NCBI GenBank assembly: GCA_027451915.1 | Contig: DAIDHU010000520.1 | Location: 1 to 7,582, forward strand | Length of the DNA: 7,582 nucleotides | Origin: Thiomonas sp. | GTDB lineage: Bacteria; Pseudomonadota; Gammaproteobacteria; Burkholderiales; Burkholderiaceae_C | Reading direction: 5' to 3' | In this document: positions 1 through 6,203 of the stretch, piece after piece | Position numbering within the stretch: the first letter of the stretch is position 1 | Layout: every line of letters starts with the position of its first letter | The notes under the pieces: model-generated | Told to the model about the DNA's origin: nothing | The model's input: only the letters and a program-made list of their open reading frames with translations | Databases searched by the model: none | Position numbers and translations under genes: made by a program

Positions 1-389
1 TGGCCTTCGACCACGTGGCCGAACACCGCGTAGCCCCAGCCCTGCGGGCTCGGCGAGCTGTGATCCAGGAAGGCGTTGTCGGCCACGTTGATGAAGAACT
101 GGGCGGTGGCCGAGTGGGGATCGTTGGTCCGGGCCATCGCGATGGTGTATCGCTTGTTCTTCAGTCCGTTGTTCGCCTCGTTGGCGATCGGTGCCTGCGT
201 GGGCTTTTGCTTCATGCCGGGCTCGAATCCGCCGCCCTGGATCATGAAGCCGTCGATCACGCGGTGGAAGATCGTGCCGTCGAAATGGCCGCTGCGCACG
301 TAGGCCAGGAAGTTCTCGGTGGACTTCGGAGCCTTCTCGGCGTCGAGTTGCAGGCGGATCACGCCCTTGTTGGTGTGGAGTTCAACCAT
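1..389 (-). CDS. ppiB: Cyclophilin-type peptidyl-prolyl cis-trans isomerase B, cytoplasmic (3' end cut by window edge)
   Basis: Catalyses cis-trans isomerisation of peptide bonds before proline, assisting folding in the cytoplasm. The frame opens with MVELHTNKGV at the ATG at 389..387 and runs off the left edge after 129 codons. Bacterial PpiB proteins are about 160-165 residues, so some 35 C-terminal residues are missing. The cyclophilin signature FHRVIDGFMIQGGG lies at residues 41-54, with catalytic Arg43 and substrate-pocket Gln51. ARTNDPHSATAQFF follows at 86-99 and GWGYAVFG at 117-124, the last as in E. coli PpiB. There is no signal peptide, so it should be cytosolic. A GAGG box nine bases upstream supports this start; a nearer upstream ATG (397..395) is out of frame. 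It follows its periplasmic paralogue by 74 bp and is probably co-transcribed with it. Identification as a cyclophilin is secure; the symbol rests on the lack of an export signal. Confidence 0.95.
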   Translation of the reverse strand, partial: MVELHTNKGVIRLQLDAEKAPKSTENFLAYVRSGHFDGTIFHRVIDGFMIQGGGFEPGMKQKPTQAPIANEANNGLKNKRYTIAMARTNDPHSATAQFFINVADNAFLDHSSPSPQGWGYAVFGHVVEG

Positions 390-463
390 GGATACATGCC
401 TCGGAGGAAAGGGGGAAATGACGGTGCGGCGTGGATGGGGGCCTTCGCCCGGAATCGGCCTTC
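390..463 (-). other. Intergenic gap between the two cyclophilin genes
   Basis: These 74 bp hold the ribosome binding site of the downstream cyclophilin: GAGG, complement of plus-strand 399-402, nine bases from the ATG. I see no convincing terminator hairpin with a T-tract and no good -10/-35 pair. Read-through from the upstream cyclophilin gene is therefore the simplest reading. Confidence 0.5.
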
Positions 464-1096
464 TCAGGGCAGAAGCTTCGCGGATTCGATGACCACGGGC
501 TTCACGGGCACGTTTTGCATCGGCCCCACGTCATGGGTGGGAACCGCGGCAATGCGGTCCACCACGCTCATGCCGGAGACGACCTGCCCGAACACCGCAT
601 AGCCGTAGCCGTCGGGTCGGGGATAGTCCAGGCTCGAATTGTCCACCAGATTGATGAAGAACTGGGATGTGGCGGAATTCGGGTCACTGGTGCGGGCCAT
701 CGCGATGGTGCCCCGGAGATTGCGCAGGCCGTTGCGGCTCTCCAGCTTGATCGGCGCGTCGGTGGGTTTTTGCTCCAGCTGCTGGGTGAAGCCGCCGCCC
801 TGGATCATGAAGCCCGGAATCACCCGATGGAACACGGTGCCGGCGTAAAAGCCCTTGTCCACGTAGCGCAGGAAGTTGGCCACCGTGACGGGAGCGCGCT
901 GCGGGTCGAGTTGCACGACGATGGTGCCCAGGCTGGTCTGCAGTTGCACGCGGGGCGCCGGGGCGCTCGCGGGCGCGGCGCCCGCCGTGGGGAGGGCGCC
1001 CGGCAGGGCCGCGGCACAGCCCAGGCCCAGGCTCAGGCCCAGGAACAGGCGGCGCCCGAGGCCTGCGCGGGAGGACGCGTGGCGGAAAGGATGCAT
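464..1096 (-). CDS. ppiA: Periplasmic cyclophilin-type peptidyl-prolyl cis-trans isomerase (PpiA-like)
   Basis: A 210-residue exported cyclophilin that isomerises X-Pro bonds in the periplasm. Residues 1-40 form a signal peptide: a basic n-region with a twin arginine (GRRLFLG at 14-20), a hydrophobic stretch at about 17-36, and a likely signal peptidase I site after the A-G-A at 38-40. A short Ala/Pro linker then leads into the catalytic domain at about 49-210. FHRVIPGFMIQGGG sits at 89-102 (Arg91, Gln99), ARTSDPNSATSQFF at 134-147, and YGYAVFG at 164-170. The catalytic residues are intact. GGAG eight bases before the ATG supports the start. The RRxFL pattern could make it a Tat substrate, but the Lys usual at the end of the Tat box is Gly, so Sec export is equally possible. 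It lies 91 bp after the TPR gene. It aligns closely with its downstream neighbour, which suggests an old tandem duplication followed by different targeting. Confidence 0.93.
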   Translation of the reverse strand: MHPFRHASSRAGLGRRLFLGLSLGLGCAAALPGALPTAGAAPASAPAPRVQLQTSLGTIVVQLDPQRAPVTVANFLRYVDKGFYAGTVFHRVIPGFMIQGGGFTQQLEQKPTDAPIKLESRNGLRNLRGTIAMARTSDPNSATSQFFINLVDNSSLDYPRPDGYGYAVFGQVVSGMSVVDRIAAVPTHDVGPMQNVPVKPVVIESAKLLP

Positions 1097-1104
1097 CGGA
1101 AGGT

Positions 1105-1108
1105 CTCC
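1105..1108 (-). promoter_or_regulatory. Ribosome binding site of the periplasmic cyclophilin gene
   Basis: On the minus strand this reads GGAG, inside CTGGAG, with eight bases before the ATG at 1096..1094. It fixes the start and so the N-terminal signal peptide. Confidence 0.6.
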
Positions 1109-1116
1109 AGTTGCGC

Positions 1117-1136
1117 GCCGGCGGGATCAGGCCGGC
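1117..1136. other. Inverted repeat in the leader between the TPR and cyclophilin genes
   Basis: Two GCCGGC arms are separated by eight bases (GGGATCAG on the plus strand), so a six-pair GC hairpin could form in the transcript just upstream of the ribosome binding site. No T-tract follows on the minus strand, so it does not look like an intrinsic terminator. GCCGGC is itself palindromic and common in GC-rich DNA, so this may be chance. The rest of the 91-bp gap (1097..1187) shows nothing else recognisable. Confidence 0.25.
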
Positions 1137-1187
1137 AAGGTGGGATGGGGAGGCGAGCCCTCGGCCGGGACCTGGGCGGGCGCTGGT

Positions 1188-1766
1188 TCAATGCCTGGCC
1201 GTGCCGGTCGACGGCACCGGCATGGGGGGCGCCGCGTCGGGGCCGGCCTGCAGGCGCCGCAGGCTGGCTTGGGCATGCGCCCGAGCCGCGGCGTCGCCGG
1301 CGCTGCCGGCGGCCCGGCGATAGGCCTGTTCGGCCAGCTGCAGGTAGACGTCGCCCAGGTTGGCGCGCGCGGTGGCGTAGTCGGGGTTGGCGCGCAGGGC
1401 CATCTCCAAGGATTGCAGCGCGCGTGCCGTTTCGCCGCGCGCCGCATACAGCACCGCCAGGTTGTTGTAGGGCTCGGGAAGTTCGGGATAACGCCGGATC
1501 AAGGTGCGCAGCAGCTCGATGGCCTGCCCGTCGTGGTGCTGCTGCTGCAGGATCAGCGCCTCGGTGAGCTGGTACTGGGGATCCCCGGGGCGCTGGCGGA
1601 TCAGTCCGCGCACGGCCTGTAGCGCCTGCTCCAGGTGGCCGGCAGCCTGCAGTTGCCGGACCTGGTCCAGGTCATCGGCGCGTGCCAGGCTGCACGCGCA
1701 GCCCAGCAGCAGGGCCAACAGCGTACAGGCTCGGCGAAGGCGGCAAAGGCCGGGGATCAGGGTCAT
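1188..1766 (-). CDS. Exported tetratricopeptide-repeat (TPR) protein, possible lipoprotein
   Basis: A 192-residue protein with no enzymatic domain; TPR arrays are protein-docking scaffolds. Residues 1-30 are an export signal: basic RLRR at 9-12, then hydrophobic TLLALLLGCACSLARA. Two outcomes are possible: signal peptidase I cleavage after A-R-A (28-30), or lipid attachment at Cys23 in LLGC, an imperfect lipobox with Leu at -2. About three TPR-like units cover residues 35-152, the clearest around PYNNLAVLYAARGETARAL (99-117) and ATARANLGDVYLQLAEQAY (131-149). The last 18 residues are Pro/Ala-rich and look disordered. The ATG at 1766..1764 is chosen because it gives a standard signal peptide; it has only a weak GAG six bases upstream. 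An in-frame ATG at 1796 would add ten Pro-rich residues, and the frame stays open to 2093 over tssM. Similar proteins beside cyclophilin genes in Burkholderiales have no established function that I know of. Confidence 0.82.
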   Translation of the reverse strand: MTLIPGLCRLRRACTLLALLLGCACSLARADDLDQVRQLQAAGHLEQALQAVRGLIRQRPGDPQYQLTEALILQQQHHDGQAIELLRTLIRRYPELPEPYNNLAVLYAARGETARALQSLEMALRANPDYATARANLGDVYLQLAEQAYRRAAGSAGDAAARAHAQASLRRLQAGPDAAPPMPVPSTGTARH

Positions 1767-1794
1767 GGCAGGCTCAGGCGGGACGGGCCTGGGC

Positions 1795-1800
1795 ATTCTA
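1795..1800 (-). promoter_or_regulatory. Candidate sigma-70 -10 element (TAGAAT) overlapping the tssM stop codon
   Basis: The minus strand reads ACATAGAATGCCC across the gene boundary. TAGAAT matches the TATAAT consensus at five of six positions, which stands out in DNA this GC-rich. A start site about seven bases downstream would give a leader of roughly 20 nt before the TPR ATG at 1766. The hexamers 16-18 bp upstream (such as CACGGC) do not resemble TTGACA, so any promoter would be weak, activator-dependent or false. Confidence 0.35.
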
Positions 1801-4800
1801 TGTTGGGCTTGGCGGGGGCCGTGGCTCGTCCGGGCACTCGGCGATGCGCGCCGGCAGGGCCGCCCGCAGGCCGGTGCCGGCGCCGCCGGGGGCCGAGGCG
1901 GCGGCGCCCGGTGCCGAGGCCGCCGCCTCGGCCGCCCGCAGCTCTTGTTGCTGGCGCTCGCGCAGGGCTTGCAGGGCCTGTTCCAGCTGCTCGGCGCGGC
2001 GCCTGGCCGCGCGCAACGCGTCGGCGGCGCGCAGCACGCTGGCGGCTCCGTCGATGCGATCGTGCAGCACGATGCGCCGCACGCCCTGCGCACGCAGCGC
2101 GGCGGACTGCGCGGGAAAGTCCTCCGGCGTGAAGGCCCGGGTGCCGCTGCCGAAGGCCGCCAGGAAATCCGCGAAGCCCAGGGCTCCGGGGTAATCGCGG
2201 CGTAGCACCAGGCCGCCGAGGAACACGCTCAGGCGCAGGCCCGCGCAATCTCGGGCGCTCCAGGTCACGGAGCCCTGCACGGGCAGGTTGAGGTTGTTCG
2301 ATTCGAAGTCGCCGGCCGCGCAATGCATGCGCAGGAGGGTCCGGTAGGCGCCCGGCGCGTCGGGTGGCTCCACGTCGGTGGGCAGGGCCGTGATGCTGAC
2401 CGTGGCGGTTTCCGACAGCGCGGCCTGTTCCTGCTGGCGCGCCTGCTCGACCTGGCTTTGCAGTTGCCGCACCTCGGCCTGGATTCGCCGCTGCTGCGCC
2501 TGCCTTCGAGCCGCCTCGAGTTGCGCGTCCTGCTGGCGCAGATCCTGCGCGGCCCTCTGGCGGGCCGCCCGGTTCAGGAGGTCCAGAAAACCAGGCGTGA
2601 AGGCCACGCCCAGGCCCGCGGTCCGCGCCGGCCTGAAGCTGCGATCGTCGCGTTGCAGGAACGGCGCGGCCGGGCCGTTCACGAAGGCCCACAGCGTGCC
2701 CTGCGCGCCGAAGACCTGGCGCAGCGCGTCCTCGCGCGTGGCGGCGGTCTGCAGCGGCCAGAGCACCTCGGCCTGCCAGCGATGTTGCAGGCCGCAGGCG
2801 GCGGCGGCATCGGCGTAACGCATGAGGCCACGCCAGGGCGCGGCCAGCAGCGCGTGGGCTGGGTAGGTGGCCCCGGCCTGCCCGGGCCCGGCGGAGTCGC
2901 CCGCTCCGGGCTGGCTCCCGGCCGCGGCTGCCGCGGGGTGTTCCCGCGGGGCGTCGGCAGCGCCCACCGCCTGATCCAGCAGGTGGCTCAGGCGCTGCAG
3001 CGCCTGTTGGGCCTCGCGGGCCAGGGATGCGCTGGTCTTCGGGTCTGCGCCGTAACTCTGGTAGTCCGCCGCGACCGCCGTGGCCTGCGCATCGCCCAGC
3101 TCGAGCTGCGCGCTCAGGCGCGCGAGGTCTTGCAGGTACTCGCGCATGTCCGACACCGCGCGCAGGTTCTCGCGCAGGGCCGTGGCCGCCCCGGGCGCCG
3201 CGCGAAGGCTGTGCTTGGCCAGGGTGCGCAGCGACTCCAGCATGTCACCCGGCGCGGGCGCCGTCGCCTGCACGCGCCAGGATTCCAGCTCCCGCAGCGC
3301 CGCCAGCCAGCGCGGCGCGGGCCGGGCCGCGTCCGCCGGCGCCAGCTCGGAGGGCTCGGGAACCTGGTGAAGCAGCCGGCGGTTGATCGCCCAGTCGGGA
3401 TTGTCGGCCCCGGCCAGCAGCCCAAGCGCCGCGCGCCAGGATGCACGGCTGCGCCACGAGGGGGGCGACGAAAGCAGGGACTCGAGCGTGCGGCGCAGCT
3501 CCAGCAGCTGGCGCGCGCGCCAGTCCGTCACGAAGGCCCGCCAGGCGGTATCCACTTCCAGCGGACGCGCGCTCAGCCGCCGCCAGCTGGCCATCACCTC
3601 CCGCATGTGGGCGAAGCCCGTGGCGGTGTATTCGGCCGGCAGGCTCAGTGCGCCAGGTTCGGCGGCTTGCTCGCCGGGGGCCAGCAGATGCTCCAGGTGC
3701 AGCGCGGGCACACCGTCCAGCGCCGGGGTCTGCCGCAGCCAGGGCAGCAGGGGATCGCGCAGGCCGAGCTGGTCCAGCCGGGTGCGCACCGAGCGCAGTG
3801 CCTGCTCGGCATGGTGCGCCGGGGCCCATGCCAGTTGCGCCAGCTCGAGCTGCCACAGGGTGTCGTCCAGCAAGCTGCCGTCGCCGCGCGGCCAGCGCGG
3901 GGGGGGCAGACCCTCCAGCTGCGCCAGGGTCCCGCCCTCGCTGCGCGCGCGCAGCACGGCCAGACGACGCAGCAGGTACAGCGCCGCGGCCCCGGTGGGC
4001 GGCGCGGGGGCCGCCTCGAGCATGGGAAAGGCCCGCGGCAGGCCGCGGCAGGCGAGCAGGAATTCCCGCTTCTGCGCCGCCAGCATGGCCTGCCAGCCGC
4101 TTGCCACCAGCGTGGCGCGCGCCAGCGCCGCGTGGCCCGCTGCCTCGAAGCGGCGGATCGCCCGCTCGCGTTCCAGCAGGCGCGCGGCGCGCTGTGCGGG
4201 CGGCCAGGACGGCAGCTCCGGCGGCAGCGCCGCGGCGCGCAGCTGGCGCAAGGCCCGAAGGTTGCCGGCGAAGGATGCGCTGAGCGCCGCCCCGGCCGCC
4301 AGCGCGGCAGCCAGGCCCAGGCCGAGCAGCAGGCGCCGTGTGCGCCGCCTGCGCCGCAGTTGCGCGGCCGAGGGACGGCCCAGCCCGCGCTCGGCCGGCA
4401 GCACGCGCGCGAACACCTCGCGCAGGAACAGCCCGCGCTGCCCGAGGCCGGGCAGCGGGCCCGGGGCCGCGCCGGCTCCGAGCACGCGCGAGGCCAGGGC
4501 TGGCTCCTGCTTGCCGCTGCTGAAGAACAGTCCGCGCAGCAGGAGCGGCTCCAGGTAGGGGTGGGGCGCCAGCGCGTTGTCGGCGAAGGCCTGCAGCGGC
4601 TCGCGAAGGGCCTGCAGTTCCAGGGGGAACACCAGCAAGCCCGGGCCGGGCTCGCGCTGCCGCGCCAGCAGCTGCCAGCGCAAGCGGTTCAGTCTCTCGC
4701 CCACGGCGTCGAAGGCGCGGTCCACGAAATCGTCTTGCGGCCCCGCGGGCTCGAGCCCCGCCAGGTAGCCCAGAGCCTGCTCGAGCTGGTGTTCGGGCAG

Positions 4801-5535
4801 GGCACGCGCCCAGGCATCCAGGCCGTACAGCACGTCGCAATGGGTGAGCAGCACGTAGACGGGAAAGCGCTGGCGCAGCAGCGTGACGAGTTCCTCCAGG
4901 CGCGCGCGCAGGGATCGGGCCTGTTCGGCCAGGCTCTGGGGGTCGCCCTGCAGCAGCTCGCGCGCGCTCAGCGCGATCACCACGCCGTCCAGGCCCTCGC
5001 GCCGGCGCAGCTTGTGCAACATGCGCAGGTGATAGTCCCAGCGCGCCGCGACCTGCGCGCCGGCGTCGCGTTCGGGCAGGCAGTCGCCGCAGTCGAGGAT
5101 CACCAGGCGGTTGAGATACCACCAGCCGAATCCGGCGCCGTCGCCGGATGCGTCGTGGATGGATGCGACCGGGCTGGGAATGCGGGCCTGCCGCAGCGCG
5201 GTGGTCTTGCCGGCACCGGTGGCGCCCAGCAGCAGGAACCAGGGCAGCGCGGCGCCATCGTGGGCGGCGCCGCCGCGCCGCAGCGCGCGCTCCCAGGCCT
5301 GGGCGAGCGCTGCATCCGGCGGAACCTGGCGCCGGGTGGCCACTCGCCGGCCGCGAAGGCGCCGCCAGAGGCGTCGGCCCAGGCGCGCGGCGAACCAGGC
5401 AGCCAGCAGCGCCGGCAGCAGCAGCAGGCTCCACCATGCCGGCAAACGCGCCATCAACACGCCCGCCAGGGCGCCCGCCTGCACCAGCACGGCCAGCAGC
5501 GCGACGGCGAGCATGCGCAGGAACTGGGCGGTCAT
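1798..5535 (-). CDS. tssM: Type VI secretion system inner-membrane protein TssM (IcmF family)
   Basis: A 1245-residue component of the T6SS TssJLM membrane complex that spans the envelope and anchors the baseplate. Two membrane helices lie at about 5-29 and 34-52. A cytoplasmic NTPase-like domain follows: Walker A GATGAGKT at 104-111, a Walker-B-like strand LVILDCGD at 144-151, and LTHCD at 230-234 where relatives carry TKxD. A third helix is at about 401-424; the rest is periplasmic. That part has a Gly/Ala-rich linker (about 856-890), a Gln/Arg-rich predicted coiled coil (990-1040), the IcmF C-terminal domain (about 1045-1165), a second coiled coil (1168-1203) and a low-complexity tail. Length is within or slightly above the usual 1100-1300. 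The ATG at 5535 begins 20 nt after the tssL stop with GGAGG ten bases upstream. The frame is open further upstream, but that stretch is antisense-like shadow of tssL. It is the last T6SS gene of the run visible here. Confidence 0.95.
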   Translation of the reverse strand: MTAQFLRMLAVALLAVLVQAGALAGVLMARLPAWWSLLLLPALLAAWFAARLGRRLWRRLRGRRVATRRQVPPDAALAQAWERALRRGGAAHDGAALPWFLLLGATGAGKTTALRQARIPSPVASIHDASGDGAGFGWWYLNRLVILDCGDCLPERDAGAQVAARWDYHLRMLHKLRRREGLDGVVIALSARELLQGDPQSLAEQARSLRARLEELVTLLRQRFPVYVLLTHCDVLYGLDAWARALPEHQLEQALGYLAGLEPAGPQDDFVDRAFDAVGERLNRLRWQLLARQREPGPGLLVFPLELQALREPLQAFADNALAPHPYLEPLLLRGLFFSSGKQEPALASRVLGAGAAPGPLPGLGQRGLFLREVFARVLPAERGLGRPSAAQLRRRRRTRRLLLGLGLAAALAAGAALSASFAGNLRALRQLRAAALPPELPSWPPAQRAARLLERERAIRRFEAAGHAALARATLVASGWQAMLAAQKREFLLACRGLPRAFPMLEAAPAPPTGAAALYLLRRLAVLRARSEGGTLAQLEGLPPPRWPRGDGSLLDDTLWQLELAQLAWAPAHHAEQALRSVRTRLDQLGLRDPLLPWLRQTPALDGVPALHLEHLLAPGEQAAEPGALSLPAEYTATGFAHMREVMASWRRLSARPLEVDTAWRAFVTDWRARQLLELRRTLESLLSSPPSWRSRASWRAALGLLAGADNPDWAINRRLLHQVPEPSELAPADAARPAPRWLAALRELESWRVQATAPAPGDMLESLRTLAKHSLRAAPGAATALRENLRAVSDMREYLQDLARLSAQLELGDAQATAVAADYQSYGADPKTSASLAREAQQALQRLSHLLDQAVGAADAPREHPAAAAAGSQPGAGDSAGPGQAGATYPAHALLAAPWRGLMRYADAAAACGLQHRWQAEVLWPLQTAATREDALRQVFGAQGTLWAFVNGPAAPFLQRDDRSFRPARTAGLGVAFTPGFLDLLNRAARQRAAQDLRQQDAQLEAARRQAQQRRIQAEVRQLQSQVEQARQQEQAALSETATVSITALPTDVEPPDAPGAYRTLLRMHCAAGDFESNNLNLPVQGSVTWSARDCAGLRLSVFLGGLVLRRDYPGALGFADFLAAFGSGTRAFTPEDFPAQSAALRAQGVRRIVLHDRIDGAASVLRAADALRAARRRAEQLEQALQALRERQQQELRAAEAAASAPGAAASAPGGAGTGLRAALPARIAECPDEPRPPPSPT
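1885..1926 (-). repeat. Two tandem 21-bp units encoding AAASAPG twice in the TssM tail
   Basis: Units 1926..1906 and 1905..1885 each encode AAASAPG (TssM residues 1204-1210 and 1211-1217). They differ at four of 21 bases, and all four are third codon positions, so the peptide is repeated exactly while the DNA has drifted. The stretch joins the second coiled coil to the C-terminus and is probably a flexible spacer. Confidence 0.8.
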
Positions 5536-5545
5536 CGGGGCCGGG

Positions 5546-5550
5546 CCTCC
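5546..5550 (-). promoter_or_regulatory. Ribosome binding site of tssM
   Basis: The minus strand reads GGAGG, ten bases before the ATG at 5535, inside the 20-bp gap after tssL. It decides the start against the roughly 160 open codons further upstream. Confidence 0.7.
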
Positions 5551-5555
5551 GGGGG

Positions 5556-6203
5556 TCAGGCGGCGAACCAGTGCCGAATGGCCTGACGCAGCAGCCCCAC
5601 GTACACGCTGAACAGCAGGCCCAGGGCCGCCGCCGTCGCCAGCGCGAGGCCGGCCGGGCTGCGCAAGGCGTCGCGCAGCCGGCGCCGCTGCGCCCCGGGC
5701 CGCTGGGGCGGCGGCTGCCCGACCAGCAGGTCCACGGATTCGGGCGCCGACTCGAGAATGCGCGCGAGCTCGGCGTCGCGGGTCTCGCGCCAGGCCTGCT
5801 CGTCGGAGTCCAGCGCGAAGCGACCCCGCAGGCCCAGGAGCAGGGCCAGCGCGAATACCTCGCGCACCTCCTGCTGCTGCGGCCCGAGTTCGCGCAGGTG
5901 CCGGAAAAAGCCCTCGCCCGCATCGATCACTCCGAAATGACCCCGCTGCAGCAGGTGGTCGCGCCACTTTCCCGCGTGTTCCCAGTCGGCTGTCTGCAGG
6001 CGCTCGTCGGCCCATGCGGCGGCGGCATAGGCGGCGAGCTCGGCGTGTTCGGGCGGACAGCTTGCAAGAGCCGCGCGCGCGCGCGCCTCGCGGAACCAGC
6101 CCTCGATGCGCGCGGCGGCGTCCTCGGCGCTGCCCGAGGGCGCCTGCGCGAAGGACTGCACGCGCGCGAACCAGGGGATGTAGGCGTCGATCAGGCGGGT
6201 CAC
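5556..6203 (-). CDS. tssL: Type VI secretion system inner-membrane protein TssL (DotU family)
   Basis: A 215-residue tail-anchored inner-membrane protein that binds TssM and, through its cytoplasmic hook domain, TssK, linking the membrane complex to the baseplate. The helical DotU domain covers about residues 1-160. Family hallmarks seen are AAAWADERLQTADW (61-74, matching the family's DE...W pattern), W80, GEGFFRHL (96-103) and the LGLRGRF segment (123-129) that corresponds to the family's GFxGxY. A single membrane helix lies at about 184-205, leaving about ten residues in the periplasm. There is no peptidoglycan-binding (OmpA-like) extension, unlike some TssL proteins. The start is GTG at 6203, overlapping the tssK stop as GTGA, with GGAG eight bases upstream. 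The first ATG in this frame, at 6470, lies well inside tssK and is unlikely. The overlap points to translational coupling with tssK. Confidence 0.93.
   Translation of the reverse strand: MTRLIDAYIPWFARVQSFAQAPSGSAEDAAARIEGWFREARARAALASCPPEHAELAAYAAAAWADERLQTADWEHAGKWRDHLLQRGHFGVIDAGEGFFRHLRELGPQQQEVREVFALALLLGLRGRFALDSDEQAWRETRDAELARILESAPESVDLLVGQPPPQRPGAQRRRLRDALRSPAGLALATAAALGLLFSVYVGLLRQAIRHWFAA

Noticed and set aside
1117..1136. Intrinsic terminator between the TPR and periplasmic cyclophilin genes
   Set aside because: The hairpin is only six pairs with an eight-base loop and has no T-tract on the transcribed strand.
431..1567. A 378-codon plus-strand frame across the cyclophilin and TPR genes
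   Set aside because: Its sequence is the reverse-complement reading of the cyclophilin gene followed by Arg-rich low complexity, with no family resemblance.
1767..2093. A longer TPR protein starting at 2093
   Set aside because: It would overlap the coding 3' end of tssM and put about 109 Cys/Pro/Arg-rich residues before a standard signal peptide.
2323..5586. A 1087-codon open frame on the plus strand opposite tssM
   Set aside because: It is an antisense shadow. Its composition is dominated by Arg, Gln and Gly with no recognisable domain, while the minus strand encodes a clear TssM. High GC removes stop codons in this frame.
5536..6015. A 160-residue N-terminal extension of TssM up to an ATG at 6015
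   Set aside because: The extra residues are Arg/Ala/Pro-rich and overlap tssL in another frame. The ATG at 5535 has GGAGG and starts directly at the first membrane helix.
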